Origin: Pseudomonas abyssi
GTDB taxonomy: Bacteria > Pseudomonadota > Gammaproteobacteria > Pseudomonadales > Pseudomonadaceae
Length of the DNA stretch: 64,000 nucleotides
Reading direction: 5' to 3'
Assembly (NCBI RefSeq): GCF_002307495.1
Contig: NZ_NTMR01000003.1
Coordinates: 62,001 to 126,000, forward strand
Both the position numbers and the translations under genes were made by a program. Shown here piece by piece: positions 48,564 through 58,399 of the stretch. The notes below the pieces were generated by a model that did no database searches, was not told the origin of the DNA, and was given only the letters and a program-made list of their open reading frames with translations. How positions within the stretch are numbered: position 1 is the stretch's first letter; every line of letters starts with the position of its first letter.

Positions 48564-48818
48564 ATGTCAAAAGGGCATTCACTACAAGACCCTTACCTGA
48601 ACGTTCTGCGTAAGGAACGCGTTCCGGTATCCATCTATCTGGTCAACGGCATCAAGCTGCAGGGGCAGATCGAATCTTTCGACCAGTTTGTCATTTTGCT
48701 GAAGAATACTGTCAGCCAGATGGTCTACAAGCATGCTATTTCCACTGTTGTTCCCGGTCGCCCCGTGCGTCTGCCGACACAGCCTGGTGCTGACGAGGCC
48801 GAGGCCGGCAATCCCTGA
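48564..48818 (+). CDS. hfq: RNA chaperone Hfq
   Basis: Hfq is the hexameric Sm-like chaperone for small RNAs and, with Crc, catabolite repression in pseudomonads. The 84-residue protein has Sm1 ([20 protein letters not shown]) and Sm2 ([10 protein letters not shown]), with the proximal-face residues KH intact, and a short C-terminal tail as in Pseudomonas. AAAAGGAG precedes the ATG. hflX follows after 17 bases. Confidence 0.97.
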   Translation: MSKGHSLQDPYLNVLRKERVPVSIYLVNGIKLQGQIESFDQFVILLKNTVSQMVYKHAISTVVPGRPVRLPTQPGADEAEAGNP

Positions 48819-48835
48819 TGATGCAGGAGGCCTGA

Positions 48836-50137
48836 TTGTTTTTTGAGCGCCATGAAGGGGGTGAACGTGCGATTCTTGTTCACCTCGAAGGTCTGGACGA
48901 GCAGCGCCAGGAAGATCCGCAGGAATTTATCGAACTGGTACGGTCTGCCGGCGCTGAAAATGCAGGTTTCCTGACCATTTCCCGCCATCAGCCCACCCCG
49001 CGTTTTCTTATCGGTAGCGGTAAGGTCGACGAGCTGCGGGCGCTGGTCAAGGCCAGCGAAGGTGAGCTGGTCATCTTCAATCACACCCTGACCCCCAGCC
49101 AGGAGCGCAATCTCGAGCGCGAACTGGAGTGCCGGGTCATTGACCGTACCGGTCTGATTCTGGATATCTTCGCCCAGCGTGCGCGTACCCACGAGGGTAA
49201 GCTGCAGGTGGAGCTGGCTCAGCTCGACCATCTCAGCACGCGTCTGGTGCGTGGCTGGACCCACCTTGAGCGTCAGAAGGGCGGGATTGGTCTGCGCGGC
49301 CCGGGTGAGACCCAGTTGGAGACCGACCGTCGCCTTCTGCGCGTGCGTATCAAGCAGATTACCAAGCGGCTGGAGAAGGTGCGCAGTCAGCGTGATCAGG
49401 CGCGCCGCGCCCGGCGCCGGGCGGAAATCCCGGTGGTGTCGCTGGTGGGTTATACCAACGCGGGCAAGTCGACGTTATTCAACACGCTGACGGTCTCCGA
49501 GGTTTACGCGGCAGATCAGTTGTTCGCTACCCTTGATCCGACGCTGCGGCGCATCGATCTGGCCGATATTGGGCCGGTGATCCTCGCCGACACGGTGGGT
49601 TTTATTCGCCATTTGCCGCACAAACTGGTCGAGGCGTTCCGTGCCACGCTGGAGGAGTCCAGTCAGGCTGATCTGCTGCTGCATGTGATCGATGCCGCCG
49701 ACGAGGAGCGTGAATCCAATGTCGATCAGGTACATCACGTGCTCGGTGAGATCGGCGCGCTCGAGTTGCCGATGCTCGAGGTGTACAACAAAATCGACCT
49801 GATTGACGGTTTTGAACCGCAGATCCAGCGTGACGAAGAGGGTGTGGCGGTGCGCGTCTGGATTTCGGCTCGCCAGGGTCGCGGGCTGGACCTGCTGGCC
49901 CAGGCCGTTTCCGAGCGACTGGGCGATGATATCGTGCAGGAGCGGATCCAGCTGGACTATGCCGAGGCGCGTTTGCGCGCCCAGTTCTACGCCGCCGGTG
50001 CGGTGGTGGGAGAGCAGATTGGCGACGATGGCCGGCAGCAGCTGGAGGTGCGCCTGCAGCGCAGCGATTTCAATCGGCTGCTCAAGCGCGAAGGCTGGCA
50101 GCCGGAGCAGTTTCTGCAGCAACATACTTTGCAATGA
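48836..50137 (+). CDS. hflX: Ribosome-associated GTPase HflX
   Basis: HflX is a GTPase that splits stalled ribosomes. The 433-residue protein has the N-terminal HflX domain, the family GGIGLRGPGETQLE linker and a G domain with GYTNAGKSTLFN, DTVGFIRHLP and YNKIDLID. The start is TTG 48836, five bases after CAGGAGG; it gives MFFERH as in other pseudomonads, and no better ATG exists nearby. Confidence 0.95.
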   Translation: MFFERHEGGERAILVHLEGLDEQRQEDPQEFIELVRSAGAENAGFLTISRHQPTPRFLIGSGKVDELRALVKASEGELVIFNHTLTPSQERNLERELECRVIDRTGLILDIFAQRARTHEGKLQVELAQLDHLSTRLVRGWTHLERQKGGIGLRGPGETQLETDRRLLRVRIKQITKRLEKVRSQRDQARRARRRAEIPVVSLVGYTNAGKSTLFNTLTVSEVYAADQLFATLDPTLRRIDLADIGPVILADTVGFIRHLPHKLVEAFRATLEESSQADLLLHVIDAADEERESNVDQVHHVLGEIGALELPMLEVYNKIDLIDGFEPQIQRDEEGVAVRVWISARQGRGLDLLAQAVSERLGDDIVQERIQLDYAEARLRAQFYAAGAVVGEQIGDDGRQQLEVRLQRSDFNRLLKREGWQPEQFLQQHTLQ

Positions 50138-50246
50138 AAGCAGGGGAGGCCAGTTCGCGTCCTCTGTCAGGTTTACGGTAGGATTGCACCCTGTTTCGGG
50201 TCGTCGCGGCCCGGGCTTTGATTGGTTACAGACAACGGAGAACGCT

Positions 50247-51443
50247 ATGGCCTGGAATGAGCCTGGTGGCGGCAACAATTCTAACGACCAGGATCCCTGG
50301 GGCAGTGGCGGCGGCGGTGGCAATCGCGGCGGCAAGCAGGGTCCGCCGGACCTGGATGAGGCGCTGCGCAAGCTGCAGGACAGCCTGAATAACCTGTTCG
50401 GCTCGGGCAAGCGTAACAACCGCAATGGCGGGTCGGCTGGTAACGGCGGCAGTGCCGGTATTCCGGGCTGGCTCTGGGCGCTGGGCCTGGTTGTCATCCT
50501 CGGTTTCTGGGTGTTCAAGGCCGTGTATATGGTCAATGAGCAGGAACAGGCAGTGATTCTGCGCTTTGGTGAGTACCACCGCACTGTGGGGCCGGGTCTG
50601 CATTTGTACTTCCCGCCGGTCGAGAAGAAGTTCCAGCGTAACGTGACGCAGGTGCGCTCTTATCGCCAGCAGGGTCAGATGCTGACAGAAGACGAGAACA
50701 TCGTTGAGGTGCCGGTCGCGATTCAGTACCGCATTTCCAATCTCGAGAACTTTGTGCTCAAGGTGGAAGACCCGGAGACCAGTCTGCGTCATGCCACCGA
50801 GAGCGCTGTGCGCCACGTCGTGGGTTCCACGCCGATGCACCAGGTGCTGACAGAAGGGCGTGAGCAGATGGCGGTTGAGGTAACCGAGCGTCTGCAGCGC
50901 TATCTGGACAGCTACAACACCGGTATCACGGTGACCCAGGTGAATATCGAGAACGCCCAGGCACCGGCCGAGGTACAGGACGCGTTTGACGACGTTATCC
51001 GTGCCAAGGAAGACGAAGTGCGTGCGCGTAACCAGGCCGAAGCCTACGCCAATGGCGTGATTCCTGAGGCGCGCGGTCGTGCCCAGCGGATGCTGGAGGA
51101 AGCCAACGGTTACCGGGATGAAGTGGTGGCGCGGGCCGAGGGTGAAGCCAGACGCTTCGACCTGCTGCTGGAACAGTATGTGTTGGCGCCCGAGGTACTG
51201 CGCGAGCGCATGTACATCGATGCCATGCAGAGTGTGCTGAGCAGCACCAGCAAGGTGCTGGTGTCTGGCGGCGAGGGCAGCAATAACCTGCTGTATCTGC
51301 CGCTCGACAAACTGATGAGTCAAAGTGGTGGCGGGTCGTCCAGTGGCTCCTCCGCCGGCCTGCCGCCGGTTGTGCAGAGTGATTCGTCCGCCCGTACGCC
51401 TGCTTCGCAGCAGCGTGATCTGCGCTCCAGGGAGTCCCGCTGA
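50247..51443 (+). CDS. hflK: FtsH protease modulator HflK
   Basis: HflK and HflC form a large inner-membrane cage around the FtsH protease. The 398-residue protein has a Gly/Asn-rich cytoplasmic N-terminus (about 75 residues), one membrane helix (WLWALGLVVILGFWVFKAVY), the SPFH/prohibitin domain and a long periplasmic coiled coil. ATG 50247 begins MAWNEPGGGNN; the frame upstream is hflX shadow. ATG of hflC overlaps its stop. Confidence 0.95.
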   Translation: MAWNEPGGGNNSNDQDPWGSGGGGGNRGGKQGPPDLDEALRKLQDSLNNLFGSGKRNNRNGGSAGNGGSAGIPGWLWALGLVVILGFWVFKAVYMVNEQEQAVILRFGEYHRTVGPGLHLYFPPVEKKFQRNVTQVRSYRQQGQMLTEDENIVEVPVAIQYRISNLENFVLKVEDPETSLRHATESAVRHVVGSTPMHQVLTEGREQMAVEVTERLQRYLDSYNTGITVTQVNIENAQAPAEVQDAFDDVIRAKEDEVRARNQAEAYANGVIPEARGRAQRMLEEANGYRDEVVARAEGEARRFDLLLEQYVLAPEVLRERMYIDAMQSVLSSTSKVLVSGGEGSNNLLYLPLDKLMSQSGGGSSSGSSAGLPPVVQSDSSARTPASQQRDLRSRESR

Positions 51444-52318
51444 TGAGTAACAAGTCACTGTTTGGATTGATAGTGCTGCTGGCCGCGGTCATCGTTGGCT
51501 GGAACAGCTTCTTCGTGGTCGCCCAGACCGAGCGGGCGATTGTGCTGCAGTTCGGAAAGGTGGTGGAGAATGATGTGCCGCCGGGGCTGCACTTCAAGCT
51601 ACCCTTCGTGCAGGAAGCGCAAGCCTTTGATGGCCGTCTGCTGACGCTGGATACCGCGACCCAGCGTTATCTGACGTTGGAGAAGAAGGCGCTGATGGTG
51701 GATTCCTACGCCAAGTGGCGCATCGCTGATGTGCAGCGCTTCTACACCGCGACCTCGGGCCTGCGCGCCATTGCCGAAGAGCGTCTGTCGCGCCAGCTGG
51801 AGTCCGGTCTGCGCAACGAGGTGGCTCGTCGTACCCTGCATGAGGTGGTGTCTGGTGAGCGCGATCAGCTGATGGCTGATATCACGGCCACGCTGGATGA
51901 AAATGCCCGTCGCGAGCTGGGTATCGAGGTGGTGGATGTCCGGGTCAAGGCGATTGACCTGCCGGCCGAGGTAAATCGCAGCGTATTTGATCGCATGAGT
52001 ACCGAGCGTGAGCGCGAAGCGCGCGAGCACCGCGCCAAGGGTGCCGAGCTCGCTGAGGGGATTCGCGCCGATGCCGACCGCCAGCAGCGCGTAATCATTG
52101 CCGAGGCGTTCCGTGAGTCCGAGAAGATTCGGGGTGATGGCGATGCGCAGGCGGCGGCGATCTACGCTGAGGCCTACAACAAGGACCCGGAGTTCTACTC
52201 CTTCTCGCGCAGCCTGCAGGCCTACCGCGAGAGCTTTGCCAACAAGTCCGACATGCTGGTGCTGGACCCGGAAAGCGAGTTCTTCAAGTACATGCAGGCT
52301 GATCCGCTGCAACGCTGA
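51443..52318 (+). CDS. hflC: FtsH protease modulator HflC
   Basis: Partner of HflK. The 291-residue protein has an N-terminal membrane helix (SLFGLIVLLAAVIVGWNSFF), an SPFH domain (AIVLQFGKVVENDVPPGLHF) and a helical C-terminal part (REREAREHRAKGAELAEGIR). A one-base overlap with hflK indicates a two-gene operon, which a hairpin ends at 52337. Confidence 0.95.
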   Translation: MSNKSLFGLIVLLAAVIVGWNSFFVVAQTERAIVLQFGKVVENDVPPGLHFKLPFVQEAQAFDGRLLTLDTATQRYLTLEKKALMVDSYAKWRIADVQRFYTATSGLRAIAEERLSRQLESGLRNEVARRTLHEVVSGERDQLMADITATLDENARRELGIEVVDVRVKAIDLPAEVNRSVFDRMSTEREREAREHRAKGAELAEGIRADADRQQRVIIAEAFRESEKIRGDGDAQAAAIYAEAYNKDPEFYSFSRSLQAYRESFANKSDMLVLDPESEFFKYMQADPLQR

Positions 52319-52336
52319 GTGCCTTGGCACTGAAAG

Positions 52337-52364
52337 ACGGGCTGCCCTTGGGTGGCCCGTTTTG
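52337..52364 (+). terminator. Terminator after hflKC
   Basis: ACGGGC (52337-52342) pairs with GCCCGT (52355-52360), then TTT. The loop is long (12 bases) and also contains a GCCC/GGGT pair that extends the stem. Confidence 0.65.
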
Positions 52365-52395
52365 CTGTCTGGGCTGGTGATGGGCGGCTGCGGAT

Positions 52396-52460
52396 TTGCG
52401 CAGGTGCCGACTGCGCAAAACGTGGTACACTTGCGCAGCCGGGGAAATCCCGGCTTTTTT
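52396..52460 (+). promoter_or_regulatory. Repeated dyad plus terminator in the leader of DUF2065-hisZ-purA
   Basis: TTGCGCAG occurs at 52396-52403 and again at 52431-52438, with its complement CTGCGCAA at 52411-52418 between them. The middle copy can pair with either neighbour. The second copy shares two bases with the stem of a U-tailed hairpin (AGCCGGG 52437-52443, CCCGGCT 52449-52455, T to 52460). A TACACT -10-like hexamer lies at 52426-52431. The set may be an attenuator, or an operator around a promoter followed by an early terminator. Confidence 0.5.
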
Positions 52461-52516
52461 GTGACCGGTCCACGCTGCTTGATGCGCTGGCAGAGGTGGT
52501 GCTGACGGGGGCGGGC

Positions 52517-52702
52517 ATGTTGCAGGAAATCTTGACGGCACTCTGTCTGGTGCTGGTGATCGAGGGCATACTGCCTTTTCTGATGCCGGCGCGCTGGCAG
52601 CGTATGCTTGGCGGTATCGCCGAGCTAGGTGTGCGTCAGATAAGGCTGGCAGGTCTTGCCAGTATGTTGATCGGCACCTTGTGCCTGTATCTGGTTCGCT
52701 AG
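52517..52702 (+). CDS. DUF2065 small inner-membrane protein (YjeT-like)
   Basis: The 61-residue product consists of two membrane helices (ILTALCLVLVIEGILPFLMP and the C-terminal AGLASMLIGTLCLYLV) around a short basic loop. Its size, layout and place between hflC and the hisZ-purA genes match DUF2065/YjeT. The ATG at 52517 is preferred over the longer in-frame extension, which covers the terminator hairpin. The function is unknown. Confidence 0.85.
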   Translation: MLQEILTALCLVLVIEGILPFLMPARWQRMLGGIAELGVRQIRLAGLASMLIGTLCLYLVR

Positions 52703-52753
52703 GTGTCTGAGCGTCACGCCGAGGCTCGGCACCCTGTATGAAAGGTTTAAAAA

Positions 52754-53944
52754 ATGCCTAGTGTAGATCGCTGGCTGTTGCCTGACGGCATCGACGAAGT
52801 GCTGCCCCGTGAGGCGGTACGTATTGAAACAGCTCGTCGACAGCTGCTGGATCTGTTCTCCCGCTGGGGGTATGACCTGGTTATCACCCCGCACATCGAA
52901 TACCTCGAATCGTTGCTCACTGGCGCTGGCCATGACCTCGAACTGCAAACCTTCAAGATGATCGATCAGCTGTCCGGGCGCATGCTCGGTCTGCGCGCCG
53001 ATATCACGCCGCAGGTTGCGCGTATTGATGCGCATACCCTGGGGGCCGAGGGGCCATCGCGTCTCTGTTACTGCGGTAGCGTGCTGCATACGCGTCCACG
53101 GGCGTTGTCGACCTCGCGCAGCCTGATCCAGCTGGGTGCCGAGTTGTATGGCGATGCCTCCAGTGCCAGTGATATTGAAGTCATCTCCCTGATGCTCGAA
53201 ACCTTGGCGTTGTGCCGGGTGGAAGGAGTGCATCTGGATATCGGGCACGTTGGCATCTATCGCGGTCTGATTCAGGCGGCCGGGGTGGATGAGTCGACCG
53301 AGAGTGCCTTGTTTGATGCTCTGCAGCGCAAGGCCGCTGACGAGGTGGCTGAGCTGGCGGGTTCGCTGGAGCAGGCCTCGCTGGGGGCCATGTTGTGCAG
53401 TCTGGTCGAGCTGTCCGGTGGTGTTGAGGTGCTTGATCGTGCCCATGCGCTGCTCGACGGTGCGCCTGAATCGGTCATGGCGGCGCTGGACGATCTGGCC
53501 GAGGTGGCACAGGTGCTGGCGCGCAACTACCCTGATGTGCCGCTGTATTTCGACCTGGGTGAATTGCGTGGCTACCATTACCACACGGGCGTGGTCTTTG
53601 CCGCCTTTGTGCCGGGGCTTGGCCAGAGTGTCGCTCAGGGCGGTCGTTATGATGACATCGGCAGCGACTTCGGCCGCGCTCGTCCGGCTACCGGTTTCTC
53701 GACTGATCTGCGTTTTCTGGTGCAGCGGGGGCAGATCGTCGGTGCCGATCAGGCCTCGGCTATCTGGGCGCCCTACAGTGCAGAAGCCGGTTTGCAGCAG
53801 GCCGTGGCTGAGCAGCGCGCGGCGGGGCAGCGCGTGATTGTAGCGTTGCCTGGGCAGGCGGATAGTGAAGCGGTGACGCATGGTTGCGATCGTGTGTTGA
53901 CCTGGCGTGACGGCCGTTGGCAGGTCGTTGAACTGAATTCGTGA
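52754..53944 (+). CDS. hisZ: ATP phosphoribosyltransferase regulatory subunit
   Basis: HisZ is a catalytically dead HisRS paralogue that activates the short form of HisG at the first step of histidine synthesis. The 396-residue protein has the class II synthetase core (motif 2-like [29 protein letters not shown]) but lacks the HisRS anticodon-binding domain. The length and its place upstream of purA are as in Pseudomonas. HisG is not in this window. Confidence 0.93.
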   Translation: MPSVDRWLLPDGIDEVLPREAVRIETARRQLLDLFSRWGYDLVITPHIEYLESLLTGAGHDLELQTFKMIDQLSGRMLGLRADITPQVARIDAHTLGAEGPSRLCYCGSVLHTRPRALSTSRSLIQLGAELYGDASSASDIEVISLMLETLALCRVEGVHLDIGHVGIYRGLIQAAGVDESTESALFDALQRKAADEVAELAGSLEQASLGAMLCSLVELSGGVEVLDRAHALLDGAPESVMAALDDLAEVAQVLARNYPDVPLYFDLGELRGYHYHTGVVFAAFVPGLGQSVAQGGRYDDIGSDFGRARPATGFSTDLRFLVQRGQIVGADQASAIWAPYSAEAGLQQAVAEQRAAGQRVIVALPGQADSEAVTHGCDRVLTWRDGRWQVVELNS

Positions 53945-55288
<1,344 letters not shown>

Positions 55289-55300
55289 AGGTCGATCGAG

Positions 55301-55328
55301 AAGGCGCTCTGAAGGGCGCCTTTTTTAT
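55301..55328 (+). terminator. Rho-independent terminator after purA
   Basis: AAGGCGC (55301-55307) pairs with GCGCCTT (55316-55322) and is followed by a T run. It ends the purA transcript before the opposing tRNA genes. Confidence 0.88.
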
Positions 55329-55393
55329 TTGCGAGTTTCGCTGGCATGTCGCTCGACGCTGGAAGGAAGGGTGAGGTTTTAAAGCGATAGACA

Positions 55394-55419
55394 TAAAAAA
55401 ACCGAGCGCTTGGCTCGGT
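55394..55419 (-). terminator. Terminator after the downstream tRNA-Leu
   Basis: Read on the minus strand, ACCGAGC and GCTCGGT form a stem (55419-55401) followed by a T run (55400-55394). It is 14 bases past the tRNA 3' end. Confidence 0.85.
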
Positions 55420-55432
55420 TCTTTTACGAAAT

Positions 55433-55519
55433 TGGTGCCCAGGAGAAGACTCGAACTTCCACGACCGTAAGGTCACTAGCACCTGAAGCTAGCGTGTCTA
55501 CCAATTTCACCACCTGGGC
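55433..55519 (-). tRNA. tRNA-Leu (anticodon CAG), copy 2
   Basis: An 87-base class II tRNA with encoded CCA. The anticodon loop TTCAGGT (CAG complementary at 55483-55485) is flanked by CTAGC and GCTAG. The long variable arm is GACC-TTAC-GGTC; the T loop is GTTCGAGTC and the D region GGTAGACACG. It decodes CUG, the main leucine codon here. It differs from its neighbour by one compensated base pair in the variable arm. Confidence 0.96.
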
Positions 55520-55534
55520 GATTTCTTGAAGCTG

Positions 55535-55561
55535 AAAAAACCGAGCGTTGCTCGGTTTTTT
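55535..55561 (-). terminator. Terminator hairpin between the tandem tRNA-Leu genes
   Basis: AAAAAACCGAGC (55535-55546) pairs with GCTCGGTTTTTT (55550-55561), giving a U tract in either direction. It matches the hairpin after copy 2, so tRNA and terminator were probably duplicated together. Confidence 0.85.
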
Positions 55562-55567
55562 CTGAAT

Positions 55568-55654
55568 TGGTGCCCAGGAGAAGACTCGAACTTCCACGGC
55601 CGTAAGGCCACTAGCACCTGAAGCTAGCGTGTCTACCAATTTCACCACCTGGGC
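55568..55654 (-). tRNA. tRNA-Leu (anticodon CAG), copy 1
   Basis: Same 87-base structure as the downstream copy, with the anticodon complement at 55618-55620 and variable arm GGCC-TTAC-GGCC. It is the copy nearest the promoter at 55722-55750. Confidence 0.96.
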
Positions 55655-55721
55655 ATGTCATCTGAAGCTGCTATGCTGAACCGGGGTCCACTACGATAGC
55701 CGTTTCCTGTTGACGGCGCGA

Positions 55722-55750
55722 ATCTTAGATAGTCGTGGCGTACTTGTAAA
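55722..55750 (-). promoter_or_regulatory. Promoter for the tRNA-Leu pair
   Basis: On the minus strand, TTTACA (55750-55745), a 17-base spacer and TAAGAT (55727-55722) form a near-consensus sigma-70 promoter. The GC-rich bases after the -10 (TCGCGCC) resemble the discriminator of stringently controlled stable-RNA genes. It explains most of the 532-base gap between purA and rnr, together with the tRNAs. Confidence 0.72.
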
Positions 55751-55820
55751 CCCCTGACGTAAAAAAAATTATCCCGCAAACAGGTGCATGTGGCATTGAT
55801 TTTCGGTTCAATAGGGGCCT

Positions 55821-58397
55821 ATGACGAAAAAGACCAAATCCCCCGGTGCGACCTCTCGGTCGGACCACCCCAACACTTCCCACAATTCCGCTGTGTCGTC
55901 TGACTGGAGTCAGATGGATCCTGAGGCGCGGCGCGAAGCAGAGAAGTATGACAATCCCATCCCCAGTCGCGAGCTGATTCTGCAGTTGCTGGAGAATCGT
56001 GGTGCGCCCGCAACGCGTGCCCAGCTGCAGCAGGAGTTCGGCCTGCAGGACGAAGAGAGTATCGAGGCGTTGCGCCGCCGTCTGCGCGCCATGGAGCGCG
56101 ATGGTCAGGTCATCTATACGCGTCGCGGCGCCTATGCGCCAGTGGACAAGCTGGACCTGATTCCCGGACGGGTGCAGGGGCACCGTGACGGCTTCGGCTT
56201 CCTGGTGCCTGATGATGGCGGCGAAGACCTGTTTCTTGGTCCCTCGCAGATGCGTTTGGTATTTGATGGTGATCGCGCGCTGGGGCGTGTTACCGGTGTA
56301 GATCGCCGCGGTCGCAGCGAGGGCGCCATTGTCGAGGTGATCGCCCGCGCCCACGAGATCCTGGTTGGCCGCTATTACGAGGAAAATGGCATCGGCTTTG
56401 TGGTCGCTGACAACGCCCGTATCCAGCACGATGTACTGATTGCTCCGAATGCCAAAGGCGGTGTCAAGCACGGCCAGTACGCTGAAGTGCGCATCACCCA
56501 TTGGCCGACCATGAATCGTCAAGCCCAGGGCGAGGTGATTGAAGTGGTTGGCGACTACATGGCGCCGGGCATGGAAATCGAAGTGGCGCTGCGCAGCTAT
56601 GATATTCCCAGCGAGTGGCCCGAGGCGGTTGCCAAGGAGGCGAGTCGCCTGAAGGATCACGTGGTCGAGAAGGACAAGCTCAAGCGTGTCGACCTGCGCC
56701 ACCTGCCACTGGTCACCATTGACGGTGAAGACGCCCGCGACTTTGACGACGCGCTCTACTGTGAGCCGCACAAGGCCAGCGGCTGGCGGCTGTTCTCCGG
56801 TGGCTGGAAGCTCTACGTTGCCATTGCTGACGTGTCGCACTACGTGCCGGTTGGCTCGGCACTGGACGAAGAGGCCGAGTTGCGCGGCACCTCGGTGTAC
56901 TTCCCCAGTGAAGTGATTCCCATGCTGCCGGAGGCGCTGTCCAACGGGCTGTGCTCGCTGAATCCGCATGTTGATCGTCTGGCGATGATCTGTGAGATGA
57001 CCATCTCCAAGACCGGCGAGCTGACAGACTTCGAATTCTACGAGGGTGTGATCCACTCGCATGCGCGCCTGACCTATAACAAGGTCTCCAGCATGCTGGA
57101 GCACCCGCGTAGTCGCGAGGGTAAAGCCTTGCGTGATGAGTACAACGAAGTGCTGCCGCACCTGGAGCACTTGTATGAGTTGTACAAGGCGCTGGCCAAA
57201 GCGCGTCAGGGCCGGGGCGCCATCGATTTCGAAACAACCGAAACGCGCATGGTATTCGGTGATGATCGCAAGATCATCGAGATCAAGCCGACAACGCGTA
57301 ACGATGCGCACAAGATCGTTGAAGAATGCATGCTCTGCGCGAACGTTGCGACCGCACGCTTCCTGCAGGAGTTGGAGCTGCCGGGCCTGTATCGCGTGCA
57401 CGATGGGCCGCAGGCTGAAAAAGTTGAGCGGCTGCGTGAGTTTCTCAACTCCCAGGGCCTGAGCCTGACGCGCAAGAAAGGCGTGCCGACGCCGGAAGAC
57501 TATGCTGCGGTACTGGCCAAGGTTCAGGGGCGGCCTGATGCCCAGCTGATCCAGACGGTCATGCTGCGCTCGCTCAGTCAGGCGGTCTACAGCCCGGACA
57601 ATGCAGGGCATTTTGGCCTCAACTACGAGGCGTACACGCACTTTACCTCGCCGATCCGTCGCTACCCCGATTTGCTGGTGCACCGAGCGATCCGCAGTGT
57701 AATTCGCTCGCGTCGCAAAACGGATCTGGTGCGCCGGGCCGGTGCTGGCGTGATGCCGAAGGGGCGTATTTATCCCTACGACCACCAGCGCCTGGCTGAG
57801 CTGGGCGAGCAGTGCTCGCAGCATGAGCGCCGCGCAGATGAAGCGACCCGTGATGTGGTCAGCTGGCTCAAGTGCGAGTTTATGCAGGACAAGGTGGGTG
57901 AGAGCTTTGATGGCCTGGTCACGGCTGCTACCAGCTTTGGTCTGTTTATCGAGCTGACGGATATCTACGTTGAGGGCTTGCTGCATGTGACGGCGCTGCC
58001 GGCGGACTACTACGTGTTTGATGCGGTGCATCACGCGCTGGTTGGTGAGCGCTCAGGCAGGCGTTTCCGTCTTGGCGATCCGGTGCGCGTGCAGGTGGCT
58101 CGGGTGGATCTGGATGACCGCAAGATCGACTTCGAAATGGCGGCCGATGCGCCGCCGCCGGCCGCAGAGCGTCAGGTGTCGGCCAGCCGGGCCATGCGTG
58201 AAAAGCTGCTGGCCGATGCCCGCCGTGCTGCGGGTGAGACGGAGTCGCGCGGCAAGGGTCGCTCCGGCGCCGGCGCGGGGAAGGCGCCGGCGGGCAAGGG
58301 TAAGGGCAAGTCGGCCAAGCCGGCCGGTGCTGCCAAGCCCGCAGGCAAGAAACCTGCCGGTGATAACCGCAGCCCACGCAAGCGCAAGGCCCGTTGA
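55821..58397 (+). CDS. rnr: Ribonuclease R
   Basis: RNase R is the processive 3'-5' exonuclease that unwinds structured RNA and helps trans-translation. The 858-residue protein has an N-terminal helix-turn-helix, cold-shock domains (RVQGHRDGFGFLVPDDGG), the RNB catalytic core with metal-binding Asp residues in DGEDARDFDDALY, an S1 domain (FDGLVTAATSFGLFIELTDI) and a Lys/Ala/Gly-rich basic tail from about residue 800. rlmB starts three bases after the stop codon. Confidence 0.95.
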   Translation: MTKKTKSPGATSRSDHPNTSHNSAVSSDWSQMDPEARREAEKYDNPIPSRELILQLLENRGAPATRAQLQQEFGLQDEESIEALRRRLRAMERDGQVIYTRRGAYAPVDKLDLIPGRVQGHRDGFGFLVPDDGGEDLFLGPSQMRLVFDGDRALGRVTGVDRRGRSEGAIVEVIARAHEILVGRYYEENGIGFVVADNARIQHDVLIAPNAKGGVKHGQYAEVRITHWPTMNRQAQGEVIEVVGDYMAPGMEIEVALRSYDIPSEWPEAVAKEASRLKDHVVEKDKLKRVDLRHLPLVTIDGEDARDFDDALYCEPHKASGWRLFSGGWKLYVAIADVSHYVPVGSALDEEAELRGTSVYFPSEVIPMLPEALSNGLCSLNPHVDRLAMICEMTISKTGELTDFEFYEGVIHSHARLTYNKVSSMLEHPRSREGKALRDEYNEVLPHLEHLYELYKALAKARQGRGAIDFETTETRMVFGDDRKIIEIKPTTRNDAHKIVEECMLCANVATARFLQELELPGLYRVHDGPQAEKVERLREFLNSQGLSLTRKKGVPTPEDYAAVLAKVQGRPDAQLIQTVMLRSLSQAVYSPDNAGHFGLNYEAYTHFTSPIRRYPDLLVHRAIRSVIRSRRKTDLVRRAGAGVMPKGRIYPYDHQRLAELGEQCSQHERRADEATRDVVSWLKCEFMQDKVGESFDGLVTAATSFGLFIELTDIYVEGLLHVTALPADYYVFDAVHHALVGERSGRRFRLGDPVRVQVARVDLDDRKIDFEMAADAPPPAAERQVSASRAMREKLLADARRAAGETESRGKGRSGAGAGKAPAGKGKGKSAKPAGAAKPAGKKPAGDNRSPRKRKAR

Positions 58398-58399
58398 GC

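Noticed and set aside
55433-55654. Prophage or integrative element at the tRNA-Leu genes
   Set aside because: No integrase, no partial tRNA repeat and ordinary core genes on both sides; the repeated sequence is a second intact tRNA.
55725-58034. Long minus-strand open frame (769 codons) opposite rnr, and similar ones opposite parE, parC, fimX and thiC
   Set aside because: They mirror strongly conserved genes and have no domain or ribosome site; high GC at third positions leaves the opposite strand free of stops.
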